In this document: one piece after another, positions 33,790 through 41,272 of the stretch
How positions within the stretch are numbered: the stretch's first letter is position 1
How the letters are laid out: each line of letters starts with the position of its first letter
Source: Methylomusa anaerophila
Lineage (GTDB): Bacteria > Bacillota > Negativicutes > Sporomusales > Sporomusaceae
Direction: 5' to 3'
Assembly (NCBI RefSeq): GCF_003966895.1
Contig: NZ_AP018449.1
Span: 2,869,501-2,933,500 of the forward strand
DNA: 64,000 bases
Program-made: the position numbers and the translations under genes
The notes under the pieces: generated by a model
What the model was told of the DNA's origin: nothing
The model's input: only the letters and a program-made list of their open reading frames with translations
The model's database searches: none

Positions 33790-33845
33790 TTATGTATTAT
33801 CTGTCCCGGCTATATGGCAAATAGCAAATAAGATAGCAAGAGATA

Positions 33846-33881
33846 AAAAAACCTGCACCGAGAGAGAGGTGCAGGTTTTTT
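33846..33881 (+). terminator. strong rho-independent terminator
   Basis: AAAAACCTGCACC and GGTGCAGGTTTTT form a 13-bp perfect stem with a 9-base loop and a T-rich tail, 57 bases after the stop codon at 33789. The remaining bases 33882-34105 hold a probable promoter and a possible decayed copy of repeat family C (near 33925-33955). Confidence 0.9.
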
Positions 33882-34105
33882 ATATTATCAAAGTACATGC
33901 TTAAGACGGCGAAGGACAGCCTTATTAACACTTCGACACTATCGTTTAAGTTCTGGTATATTAAACCGGTTGAAAGCTTTGCGGATATTTGTTACTCTGG
34001 TATAGCTAGCAATAGCATTATGTGATATACTTTTTCCCTGCTCAAAGACCTGCGAGCGTTTCTATTTTATTTACTTTCCGTAAGAAAGTGGAAGGAGGAA
34101 GCAGG

Positions 34106-35053
34106 ATGAAATGGTTCTGGAAGAAGATGCTGCTATTTGCCGGTTGTTTCGTTTTATTCATTATGACGGCTGTCACAGTTTTTACAATTTTGAGCAAAAT
34201 TGAAGACGCCGCATCCAATCCCAAGCCGCCGTCCGTCATTTCCCCGGCTGCTCCTGCCAGTATAACCTTTGATGATAAACCCGCAAGCCGTATCAATATT
34301 CTGCTATTAGGGATAGATGACGGCGATCCTGATATTGCCAACGGGGCAAAACGGTCCGATACTATGATTGTGGCAAGTGTTGATCCGGGTGAAGACACAG
34401 TAAACCTGCTCTCCATTCCACGGGATACGAAAGTAAGTATTCCCGGGCGCAGCGGGAATGACAAGATCACACATGCCTTCTTTTACGGGGGGCCGAAACT
34501 GTCCGTTCGTGCCGTTGAAGCCAACTTTCATATCCCTATCGACTACTACGCCGTGATTGACTGGAAGGCATTTATCAACGTTGTGGATATATTGGGCGGC
34601 GTGGATATGACTGTGGAGCGGGATATGGATTACGAGGACCCATACGAAAATTTAAGCATTCATTTGTCCCAAGGCTACCAGCACCTTGACGGTGAAAAGG
34701 CCGGGGAGTATGTCCGGTTCCGGCATGATGAGCTGGGTGATATTGGAAGGGTTGAGCGGCAGCAGCGTTTCTTAACGGCACTGACCGGTCAGATGCTTAG
34801 AGCCGGCACCATCCTGAAACTGCCGGCACTGGTGACAACTGTCAGCCAGTATGTTCAGACCGACATGAGCACCTTCACCTTAATTCGAGTGGCCAATGCA
34901 TTAAAAGGCATAAAATCGGATTCTCTTCATGCTGAAATGTTGCCGGGTGATTTCGCAACAGTCAATGAAAGTAGTTATTGGGTACCTGACAAAGCTAAAG
35001 CCGCCCAATTGGTTGCCGAGCTATTCGGAGCAAGAGCGGAGAGGAGTAATTAA
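34106..35053 (+). CDS. LytR-CpsA-Psr (LCP) family protein
   Basis: This 315-residue protein starts at ATG 34106, after GGAGG; the longer frame has no such site. It has a transmembrane segment (LLFAGCFVLFIMTAVTVFTIL), a linker, and the LCP domain from about residue 60. LCP motifs: NILLLGIDD, RSDTMIVASVDP, LLSIPRDTKV, INVVDILGGVDMTV, YVRFRHDELGDIGRVERQQRFL. LCP enzymes attach polymers (wall teichoic acid, capsule, glycan) to peptidoglycan or modify the wall outside the membrane. The gene is alone; the polymer is unknown in this diderm. Confidence 0.93.
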   Translation: MKWFWKKMLLFAGCFVLFIMTAVTVFTILSKIEDAASNPKPPSVISPAAPASITFDDKPASRINILLLGIDDGDPDIANGAKRSDTMIVASVDPGEDTVNLLSIPRDTKVSIPGRSGNDKITHAFFYGGPKLSVRAVEANFHIPIDYYAVIDWKAFINVVDILGGVDMTVERDMDYEDPYENLSIHLSQGYQHLDGEKAGEYVRFRHDELGDIGRVERQQRFLTALTGQMLRAGTILKLPALVTTVSQYVQTDMSTFTLIRVANALKGIKSDSLHAEMLPGDFATVNESSYWVPDKAKAAQLVAELFGARAERSN

Positions 35054-35092
35054 AGAAACCATAAGCTGTACGAAAATTGCATAAAACTTCTG

Positions 35093-35164
35093 ACCGCCAA
35101 GAGCCCAAGACCACTAGGCTAATGTCCTGCTGTTTTTTTGGGCGCTTTTGGTGTGCTTGGCGGT
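35093..35164. other. long imperfect hairpin between LCP and peroxiredoxin genes
   Basis: ACCGCCAAG (35093-35101) pairs with CTTGGCGGT (35156-35164), with inner GAGCCCAA opposite TTGGGCGC. It contains a run of seven T. It may end LCP transcription or be a decayed repeat; a small RNA is possible. Confidence 0.4.
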
Positions 35165-35276
35165 TAATAATTAAAATACGCGGCGCAACTCTTGCAGTTA
35201 TACGTTTTGAACAGTTTTTCCGGGGCAGGAATATAATATTACATAAATATATTAGAAACAAATGGGAGGAGATGCT

Positions 35277-35978
35277 ATGCAGCCTGCGACTGATACAAAA
35301 ATGCCGTTAATCGGCGATCCGTTTCCAACCATGAAAGTAGCCACAACCCAGGGCGAAATTTGTTTGCCGGGGCAATATAGGGGGAAATGGTTTGTTTTGT
35401 TCAGCCATCCCGGGGATTTTACGCCGGTATGCACTACGGAGTTTGTCGATTTCGCCAGACGGCGAGCGGATTTTCGCCGATTGAACACCGAACTGATCGG
35501 GCTTTCGGTAGATCAGGTTTTTGCTCATTTAAAGTGGATACAGTGGATTGAGAGAAATCTCGGCACCAAAATCTGGTTCCCGGTAATAGGGGATCAAACG
35601 GGGATCATTGCCCACCGGTTGGGGCTGATACACCCCAATAAAGGCGCAAATACCGTGCGAGCGGTTTTTGTCGTTGATGCAAACGGGGTTATCAGAGCAA
35701 TAATTTATTACCCGCAGGAAACGGGGAGAAACATCTGTGAAATCATGAGGCTGATACGGGCCCTGCAGGTTACCGACGAATTTGGCGTGTCGACGCCGGC
35801 TAATTGGCCTGACAATAGTATAATTGACGACCATGTTATCATTCCCCCGGCCAAAACGGAGAAAGAGGCGAAAGAACGGTTAGCGCAAGCCGCCCATGGT
35901 GGAATAGAATGTTTCGACTGGTGGTTCTGTCACTATGATTTAGATGCAGACTGCGAGGAAGAGGAAGACCCGGTATAA
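35277..35978 (+). CDS. peroxiredoxin, Prx6/1-Cys type (archaeal-like with C-terminal Cys pair)
   Basis: This 233-residue thiol peroxidase reduces hydrogen peroxide and organic peroxides. ATG 35277 was chosen because GGGAGGAG lies just upstream. The peroxidatic Cys is in [14 protein letters not shown]. The C-terminus carries [10 protein letters not shown], the paired-Cys motif seen in archaeal Prx6-type enzymes, so resolution may use a C-terminal Cys rather than an outside thiol alone. A very acidic tail with a further Cys (CEEEEDPV) follows. It stands alone and fits an anaerobe needing peroxide defence. Confidence 0.93.
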   Translation: MQPATDTKMPLIGDPFPTMKVATTQGEICLPGQYRGKWFVLFSHPGDFTPVCTTEFVDFARRRADFRRLNTELIGLSVDQVFAHLKWIQWIERNLGTKIWFPVIGDQTGIIAHRLGLIHPNKGANTVRAVFVVDANGVIRAIIYYPQETGRNICEIMRLIRALQVTDEFGVSTPANWPDNSIIDDHVIIPPAKTEKEAKERLAQAAHGGIECFDWWFCHYDLDADCEEEEDPV

Positions 35979-36040
35979 TTTACAAAATGTTTACAAGACA
36001 GCGGACAAAATCCATGTTACTATGGTAATAAATGAAGCGC

Positions 36041-36200
36041 TGGTGGGCTGTCTACTTTGAAAGCGTAAAAGAATTCGCGGGAATTTTTTCGCAAGGCGAG
36101 GCGGAGGAGGCGCGCATATCGGATATATGTAAGCTGACGACAACGAAGCATTACGGAAAAAGGCCCGCGAAGTAATTATGATTTCAGTGTAGACAGACCA
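36041..36200. repeat. 160-bp dispersed repeat with terminal inverted repeats (family B, copy 1)
   Basis: Ends TGGTGGGCTGTCTAC... (36041) and ...GTAGACAGACCA (36200) are imperfect inverted copies. Inner TTCGCGGG and CCCGCGAA also pair, so the whole can fold into a long hairpin. A block TTTTTTCGCAAGGCGAGGCG recurs, diverged, at 40899-40938. No reading frame is present. It lies in the gap between the peroxiredoxin gene and a small-protein gene. Confidence 0.6.
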
Positions 36201-36270
36201 CTAGGACATGCTTTAACGGTAAGGCCTTCGCTTTATCAATGAAACAGACAACGGTAAAGGGGTGTATATT

Positions 36271-36513
36271 ATGTGTGACGAAAAAGATCTTGAAATACCG
36301 GAGGATATCCAAGTACTATTCACCGACGATATTGAAATCCTCGAAGACCGTTTGACAGACATTATTGTAGCCATGGGCTTGCCGGAAGAACAGACCAGCG
36401 CGGTTCTCAGGCTTATCAGCGACTCGCTGGATGATCATCATGCCAATATTCTGGATACCTTTGAAGATGTAATAGCCGGCGACAGCCAGGACGAAGCAGG
36501 CGAAGCTGAATAA
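36271..36513 (+). CDS. small acidic protein of unknown function
   Basis: This 80-residue protein starts at ATG 36271, spaced 8 bases from AAAGGGG; a GTG at 36262 is less well placed. It is strongly acidic (many Asp and Glu, few basic) and mostly helical: QVLFTDDIEILEDRLTDIIVAMG. The N-terminus has a Cys and the C-terminus is DEAGEAE. No known domain is recognised. A strong terminator follows, so it is monocistronic. Confidence 0.6.
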   Translation: MCDEKDLEIPEDIQVLFTDDIEILEDRLTDIIVAMGLPEEQTSAVLRLISDSLDDHHANILDTFEDVIAGDSQDEAGEAE

Positions 36514-36566
36514 AAAACAATGCAAGCATGATTAACTTCTATAATAAATAATAGAATAGCAATTTT

Positions 36567-36605
36567 AAAAGCACTATCATCCGTTACCGGAAAGATAGTG
36601 CTTTT
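36567..36605. terminator. strong bidirectional terminator
   Basis: AAAAGCACTATC and GATAGTGCTTTT form a 12-bp perfect stem, between the plus-strand small-protein gene and the minus-strand gene ending at 36610. A and T runs allow both directions. Confidence 0.85.
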
Positions 36606-36609
36606 AAGC

Positions 36610-37431
36610 TTACCGAACGCTGGAATATGGATTAGTAAGGTACGTCCCCGGCTTGTTTTGGACTCCTTGAATCAGTTGCGCCAGTTCGGCCGGTTTAGCC
36701 AGCCAGTTGATCCCGCGATATTGCCAGGCCCAAGGTGCGCCTGTATTGAGATAAGAGTTACTGTCGAAGTAGCCCCAGCGGGAAAAAGTACGGTTCTGGC
36801 CGATATCATTGCGATTTTGCCATAATTCCTGCAAGTCAACCAACTGGTAATTGCCACGGGCCGTCGTGTCGCTCCGAGCGCCATTGGGCAGCAAGGGGTA
36901 AGTACCACCTGTACCCGGCGCCTGCCTATTCGATATCCCATGGGTACCGGCCCTTACGGTCAGGATAGGGTGGCCATTTTCGACTTTTACTTGCGAACCG
37001 CCCAATTTGAGCCACTCATTGTTGCTGTAAGTCAATAGCAATTCAAGCTGTCCCGATTTATCGGCCTTTTTTTGTACCACAGCCATAGCGCCGATCATGT
37101 CGTGTTCATGGTTGGTCCCGCCTGCGTGGCGGGGATAATAGAGATAATAGCCGATAAAATAGTGGGTGTCGCTTTCCACCAGCGAGTAGTACACCGCCGC
37201 ATTCGGCGAATAGTAGGGCAAGTTTATCCAATTATTATTCGTTCGCCAGTCGCGATCAAAGTTTACCACAGTAAAGACGTTTTCCCGCGCTATAGGGTTT
37301 TGGTGGTCATCCTGTTGATAAATAACCGGCGCCCACTGCCAGATCAGATCGGCATTGCCGGCCGCCGGGGTCTGCACCGGGGCAATAAGCAAGGCCAGCA
37401 GGAATAAGCCTGTTATAAAAGCACGTTTCAT
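36610..37431 (-). CDS. secreted protein of unknown function, weakly NLP/Vps62-like
   Basis: This 273-residue protein has a signal peptide (FITGLFLLALLIAPVQTPAAG) with a start at ATG 37431; the longer frame has no ribosome site. The body begins DLIWQWAPVIYQQDDHQNP and has IGYYLYYPRHAGGTNHEHDMIGAM, whose His-Glu-His-Asp spacing recalls the H-x-H-D/GHRHDWE core of NLP/NPP1-type and Vps62-like proteins. Trp/Asn-rich segments follow (WGYFDSNSYLNTGAPWAWQYRG). I cannot name its function. It sits just downstream of the secretin gene on the same strand, 21 bases apart, so it may be secreted or assembled by the secretin pathway. Confidence 0.6.
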   Translation of the reverse strand: MKRAFITGLFLLALLIAPVQTPAAGNADLIWQWAPVIYQQDDHQNPIARENVFTVVNFDRDWRTNNNWINLPYYSPNAAVYYSLVESDTHYFIGYYLYYPRHAGGTNHEHDMIGAMAVVQKKADKSGQLELLLTYSNNEWLKLGGSQVKVENGHPILTVRAGTHGISNRQAPGTGGTYPLLPNGARSDTTARGNYQLVDLQELWQNRNDIGQNRTFSRWGYFDSNSYLNTGAPWAWQYRGINWLAKPAELAQLIQGVQNKPGTYLTNPYSSVR

Positions 37432-37451
37432 AGCTATGGCATCCTTTCTTA

Positions 37452-38702
37452 TCATGAATCCACCAGTTTTGGGGTAATCAGAATAATCAGCTCGCTTTCG
37501 GTATTTTCCCTGTCGGTCGAGCGAAAAAGTGACCCGACGAGAGGCAGATCCCCCAAAAGGGGAACTTTGAGGGTATCAAAGGTTTTCTGGCGCTGAATCA
37601 AGCCGCCCAGCACGATTGTTTCTCCGTTTTTTACCCGCAGGGTTGTTTCGGCCTGGCGGGTCCGGATATTGGGGTTTCCTTTGGTAGTAGTGTCCGTTTT
37701 GTTGCTGACTTCCGGCTTGATGTGGGTGGTTATGGTGCCGTCCTCATGGATGGTGGGCGTTATTTCCAGCTTGATGCCGACCTCAACGTAGGTTACTGTG
37801 GTGGATTGAGTGCCGCTGTTAATCTGCGTACTTTCCACCGCCAATTTGTCACCGATGAGAATTTGGGCCATTTGGCCATCCAGGGCGGCGACGCGGGGAC
37901 TGGCCAGCAATTGGCCCTTTTTGTTTTCTACCAGACGGTGCAGAACGCCGGCGATATTGGTGCCATATTCGATGCCATAACGAGTACCAAGGCGGACGGG
38001 AAAAGCGCTGCCGTCCATCGTAGCCGCTTCCGGCAATCCTGTCAGCGACCCCCAGTCGATGCCGACATTTCGCCGATTGTCACGGGATATTTCCACCACC
38101 TCCGCTTCAAATATGACCTGCCGCGGCGGGACATCCAGTTTTGCCAGCATGGCTTTGACGGTGCTGCAGTCGGCGTCGCTGCCGGCGACAACCAGCATGT
38201 TATTCACAATCTCCGCCCTGATTTGGTTATCGGGAAACACGACGGTCAGCATGGTTTTCACTTGCTCAGGCTTTATATATTCTAGCTTCACAACAAAGGG
38301 ATTTGACCCGGCGGTTGCCGACTCAGCGGGAGGCGGCGCCGCTGCAGGGGCCTGCGACTCAGGAGCCGCAGGCGGACTGTCCGGGCTGGTTGCAGTATTT
38401 TCCGGCGGATTATTTGGGACGGTTGCAGCGGGTGGGCTCTCCGGCGGATTGCTTGGTTTGTCTACAGTTGAAGATGCCGCATTTTCCGGCGGGCTGGAGC
38501 TGGAAGGTGGATTATTTGGGGCGGTCGCAGCTGGCGCATCTAAAGCGGGTGCAGACGGTCCGTCATTTGGCGGAGCCTCGGCAGAGCTAAAATGTATAGT
38601 AAAAACTAACAAGCAGATAATGAAGAAAAAAGTCCGGCAATGATAATGATAATGATATGACAAAAACAAATTATTGGCCGCATTCTTGGATTTTATATCC
38701 AT
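37452..38702 (-). CDS. secretin-family outer-membrane pore protein
   Basis: This 416-residue protein starts at ATG 38702 (weakly placed ribosome site; TTG 38720 is the alternative). A signal segment (TFFFIICLLVFTIHFSSAEA) is followed by a Pro/Ala-rich linker of about 100 residues with PESPPAATVP-type repeats, then a Secretin_N module (VVKLEYIKPEQVKTMLTVVF) and the secretin barrel: LASPRVAALDGQMAQILIGD, TLRVKNGETIVLGGLIQR, LLGDLPLVGSLFR. Secretins form multimeric outer-membrane gates of type II/III secretion and type IV pili, showing a diderm envelope. No other secretion genes flank it; the next gene downstream is exported. Confidence 0.9.
   Translation of the reverse strand: MDIKSKNAANNLFLSYHYHYHCRTFFFIICLLVFTIHFSSAEAPPNDGPSAPALDAPAATAPNNPPSSSSPPENAASSTVDKPSNPPESPPAATVPNNPPENTATSPDSPPAAPESQAPAAAPPPAESATAGSNPFVVKLEYIKPEQVKTMLTVVFPDNQIRAEIVNNMLVVAGSDADCSTVKAMLAKLDVPPRQVIFEAEVVEISRDNRRNVGIDWGSLTGLPEAATMDGSAFPVRLGTRYGIEYGTNIAGVLHRLVENKKGQLLASPRVAALDGQMAQILIGDKLAVESTQINSGTQSTTVTYVEVGIKLEITPTIHEDGTITTHIKPEVSNKTDTTTKGNPNIRTRQAETTLRVKNGETIVLGGLIQRQKTFDTLKVPLLGDLPLVGSLFRSTDRENTESELIILITPKLVDS
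38642..38660. promoter_or_regulatory. Fur-box-like GATAAT repeats at the 5' end of the secretin gene
   Basis: GATAATGATAATGATATGA contains two and a half GATAAT hexamers, matching the first 12 bases of the Fur consensus. It lies inside the secretin coding start (encoding alternating His and Tyr). A role in iron control of the secretin or the divergent exbB operon is possible. Confidence 0.35.
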
Positions 38703-39092
38703 ATAAACAAAATACCTCAACTGTAAAATTTCTTCTTATTTCCATAATAGACTATTTAAATTGTTTTTACAACCGAAAAACAGCCTGAGTCAACTACAAT
38801 AGGATTAAGATAAATTAACATTATAAGCCGATAAATTAACATTAATAAAGTATACATAACAAGATCGCCTGCCAATGAGGAAAGGGCAAAGTAAAAGAGA
38901 GTCCCGATCCAGGAACTGGCGAGAAGGGAAATATTCTGGAATTCCTTGACAACAATTCCCATAGCGTATTATATTAAAATAAAGTATTTATTGGGTTGTT
39001 TTATAGCGAAACGGACTTAGCTAGCTAGGGTCAAACCGGTCGGCATGCCTTAATACAGTGCCGGCTTATTTATTGATGGGAGGAGTTTTTTC
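38703..39092. other. divergent intergenic region with 15-bp direct repeats (38809-38823, 38830-38844)
   Basis: GATAAATTAACATTA occurs twice with 21-base spacing, two helical turns, a layout suited to binding a dimeric regulator. The region must hold the promoters of the secretin and exbB operons. A 68-codon minus-strand frame at 38756-38962 lacks a ribosome site and is not supported. Confidence 0.45.
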
Positions 39093-39707
39093 GTGGATAT
39101 CATAAACAAAGGCGGCTATACCCTGCTGATTATTGTCAGCTGCTCGGTTATTGCCCTGACGATCATAATTGAACGCTGGCGGTTTTACCGGCGCATCGAG
39201 CGGGAAGAGAAGGAAGTTATGCGCCAGGTAAGACAGGCCCTTACCGGACAGGAAATTGCGGCGGCAGCCTTGACAGTGGGACATGATGAGACTTTTTTGG
39301 CGGAAGTATTTAAAGAAGCAATGGAAAACTGCCGCCGGGGTGAGCAGCCGGAGATAACAATTGACGACAGGATGGCCGAGATAGCGCCGCAACTGGAACA
39401 ATACCTGTATATTTTGGCGACAATCGCCACTATCGCGCCGCTGCTGGGCTTGTTGGGAACTGTTTTGGGCATGATTAAAACCTTTCATGCCGCGTCGTTA
39501 AGCGGTCTCGGTGATCCCCACAAGCTGGCGGAGGGAATATCGGAAGCACTCTATAATACAGCCGCCGGTCTGCTGGTCACTGTCCCCAGCGTGATCGCCC
39601 ACAACCATTTTCGCAACTGGGCCGAAACGTTGCTCCATTTGTTGGAAAGGCGGACGCGGGAAATTACCAGACTGGTAGCGCGAAGAGGTGAAATGCTGTG
39701 TCGTTGA
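39093..39707 (+). CDS. exbB: ExbB/TolQ-type proton channel subunit
   Basis: This 204-residue membrane protein starts at GTG 39093 after GGGAGGAG. It has transmembrane segments near residues 6-27 (GYTLLIIVSCSVIALTIIIE), about 105-130 (ILATIATIAPLLGLLGTVLGMI) and about 150-170 (AAGLLVTVPSVIAHNHF). The signature PLLGLLGTVLGM is typical of the MotA/TolQ/ExbB family. With ExbD it uses the proton gradient to energise TonB. exbD overlaps its end by 10 bases and tonB follows, forming a complete TonB system. The substrate receptor is not in view. Confidence 0.95.
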   Translation: MDIINKGGYTLLIIVSCSVIALTIIIERWRFYRRIEREEKEVMRQVRQALTGQEIAAAALTVGHDETFLAEVFKEAMENCRRGEQPEITIDDRMAEIAPQLEQYLYILATIATIAPLLGLLGTVLGMIKTFHAASLSGLGDPHKLAEGISEALYNTAAGLLVTVPSVIAHNHFRNWAETLLHLLERRTREITRLVARRGEMLCR

Positions 39708-40099
39708 GAAAATCGAGACATTCCATCGGGGTACACTTAGATATGACGCCTATGGTTGATGTCATGATGCTGCTGGTCATTTTTTTTATGATGTCAACCA
39801 CTTTTATTTTAACTAATCCCGGGCTGCCGATTAATTTGCCCAAAGCGGCGGCGGTAGCTGACCAGCCCCAGAATATCGTGGTCGTTATCAACCGGGACGG
39901 GCAACTGGCGGTAGGTGACAGAACCATATCGTTGAGCGAGTTAAGGTCGCTTTTGACAGCCACCGCGGCCAAGCAGCCGGTGGTCTATCTGAAGGCGGAC
40001 AAAGAAGTGCGGCACGGTACGGTGGTAGAAGTAATGGACGAAATTCGCAAAACCGGCATTTCCAAACTGTCGGTGGCAGTAGACGCCAAGGGTATATAA
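39698..40099 (+). CDS. exbD: ExbD/TolR-type proton channel subunit
   Basis: This 133-residue protein starts at GTG 39698, overlapping exbB by 10 bases and so translationally coupled. One N-terminal transmembrane segment (VDVMMLLVIFFMMSTTFILT) carries the conserved channel Asp in DMTPMVDVMMLL. The soluble periplasmic domain has VVVINRDGQLAVGD and VYLKADKEVRHGTVVEVMD, typical of ExbD. It couples proton flow to TonB with ExbB. Confidence 0.95.
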   Translation: MSLRKSRHSIGVHLDMTPMVDVMMLLVIFFMMSTTFILTNPGLPINLPKAAAVADQPQNIVVVINRDGQLAVGDRTISLSELRSLLTATAAKQPVVYLKADKEVRHGTVVEVMDEIRKTGISKLSVAVDAKGI

Positions 40100-40102
40100 G
40101 CC

Positions 40103-40828
40103 ATGCCGGAGCGTAAATGGTATCTGCCGTTCAGTACAGCTGTACTCATTAATTTGATCATTCTAGGGCTGCTCAATACCACGTTTTCGCAGCTGCAGTC
40201 AAGTAAGCCTGAGTACGTAGAAGTAGAAGTGTCGCTGGCCGAGCTTTTCTCACCACCGGAGCCGGTTGATTCACCGGCAAACGCGCCGCAGCAAGCAAGT
40301 GCACCGCCGGAAGTACCGGCACCGGTTAAATCGGAGCCGGCCAAGCCTGCTGCCGGTCCATCGTCCGTTCAGCCGCTGGCAGCCGCCGGCGCGGCGACTG
40401 ATGGAAATATGGTAAATGTGCCGGCAAATGCAGGAAACGGCCTGATAAATATTGGCGGTTCATCCGGGCAGGAGGCTGCAGGACCAGACAGCCAAGGGGG
40501 TACGGAAACAGGAGCCGCCGCCGCCGGCCCGCCCGGTCCGTCCAAACCGTCCGGCCCGACGAGATCAGTCAGGGTTATCGCCGGTGGAGAACCGGATTAC
40601 CCTCAAGTTGCCCGCCAGAATGGCTGGGAAGGGACGGTCAAATTGCGGGTGTTGGTTTCAGAACAAGGTTTGGTTGAAGATGTCCAGGTTATTGCCAGCT
40701 CGGGTTATAGCCAGTTGGACCAGGCGGCTCTTGCCGGCGTGCGGCGCTGGCAATTCAGTCCGGCGCTTAAAGAAGGTATGCCTGTGGCGGAATGGGTGGC
40801 AGTTCCTGTGAGGTTTACGCTGAGGTAG
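40103..40828 (+). CDS. tonB: TonB-family energy transducer
   Basis: This 241-residue protein starts 4 bases after the exbD stop. It has an N-terminal anchor (FSTAVLINLIILGLLNTTF), a long Pro/Ala/Glu-rich periplasm-spanning linker (residues about 45-160), and the TonB C-terminal domain: PDYPQVARQNGWEGTVKLRV then LDQAALAGVRRWQFSPALKEG. It passes energy from ExbBD to outer-membrane receptors. A strong terminator follows. No TonB-dependent receptor lies in the window, and the linker lacks the Lys-Pro repeat of E. coli TonB. Confidence 0.93.
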   Translation: MPERKWYLPFSTAVLINLIILGLLNTTFSQLQSSKPEYVEVEVSLAELFSPPEPVDSPANAPQQASAPPEVPAPVKSEPAKPAAGPSSVQPLAAAGAATDGNMVNVPANAGNGLINIGGSSGQEAAGPDSQGGTETGAAAAGPPGPSKPSGPTRSVRVIAGGEPDYPQVARQNGWEGTVKLRVLVSEQGLVEDVQVIASSGYSQLDQAALAGVRRWQFSPALKEGMPVAEWVAVPVRFTLR

Positions 40829-40857
40829 GAGAGAGGTAGACGTGTTCTAAAAAGTAA

Positions 40858-40889
40858 ATGACAGGCAGTCGGTTAAGACTGCCTGTCAT
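40858..40889 (+). terminator. rho-independent terminator after tonB
   Basis: ATGACAGGCAGTC and GACTGCCTGTCAT form a 13-bp perfect stem with a 6-base loop, 29 bases after the tonB stop. Confidence 0.75.
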
Positions 40890-40898
40890 AATACTAGG

Positions 40899-40938
40899 TT
40901 TTTTCGCAAGGGAAGACGGAGAAGACGGCATATCGGGA
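40899..40938 (+). repeat. partial copy of repeat family B
   Basis: TTTTTTCGCAAGGGAAGACG and the following bases to CATATCGG match positions 36086-36123 at roughly four of five bases. The outer inverted ends are missing, so this looks like a decayed or solo fragment. Confidence 0.45.
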
Positions 40939-40961
40939 ATAGATTTTATAATAGCATTATA

Positions 40962-41168
40962 TTATCTGGCAACAAGCTGATTTAAATATTGAATCAATTC
41001 AGTTGTGGACCATTGTTCGGTTTCCACTTTGCTTACAACTGCCGGATCTATTTCTTGCGGCAGCGTGATGTCAATAAAATGGACACGGTCGGGTTTATTG
41101 GTAAAGATCAGTCTCCACCCGTTTTCAACTTCCCAACTGTCTTTCAGTACCCAGCTATGCTTGTTCAC
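40962..41168 (-). CDS. small hypothetical protein
   Basis: This 68-residue protein is read on the minus strand. AAAGGAGG directly abuts an ATG at 41174, so the GTG at 41168, six bases further and giving MNKHSWVLKD, is the better start. The sequence has WEVENGWRLIFTNKPDRVHFIDI and LIQYLNQLVAR, a compact beta-then-helix protein. No known domain is recognised. The good ribosome site supports a real gene. It is convergent with tonB and followed by the CBS-GGDEF gene upstream of it. Confidence 0.6.
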   Translation of the reverse strand: MNKHSWVLKDSWEVENGWRLIFTNKPDRVHFIDITLPQEIDPAVVSKVETEQWSTTELIQYLNQLVAR

Positions 41169-41272
41169 GACCATCCTCCTTTGTTCTATAGGGTAAGAAA
41201 CCTGATCAAGGAGTAGTTCGTCATTTACAAAAGAAATCCTGCTAAGCCGGGCATGAAATTTAACTATATTAA

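Noticed and set aside
38756..38962. 68-codon minus-strand open frame with hydrophobic residues
   Set aside because: No ribosome site before the start and it lies in the promoter gap between divergent operons; left as noncoding.
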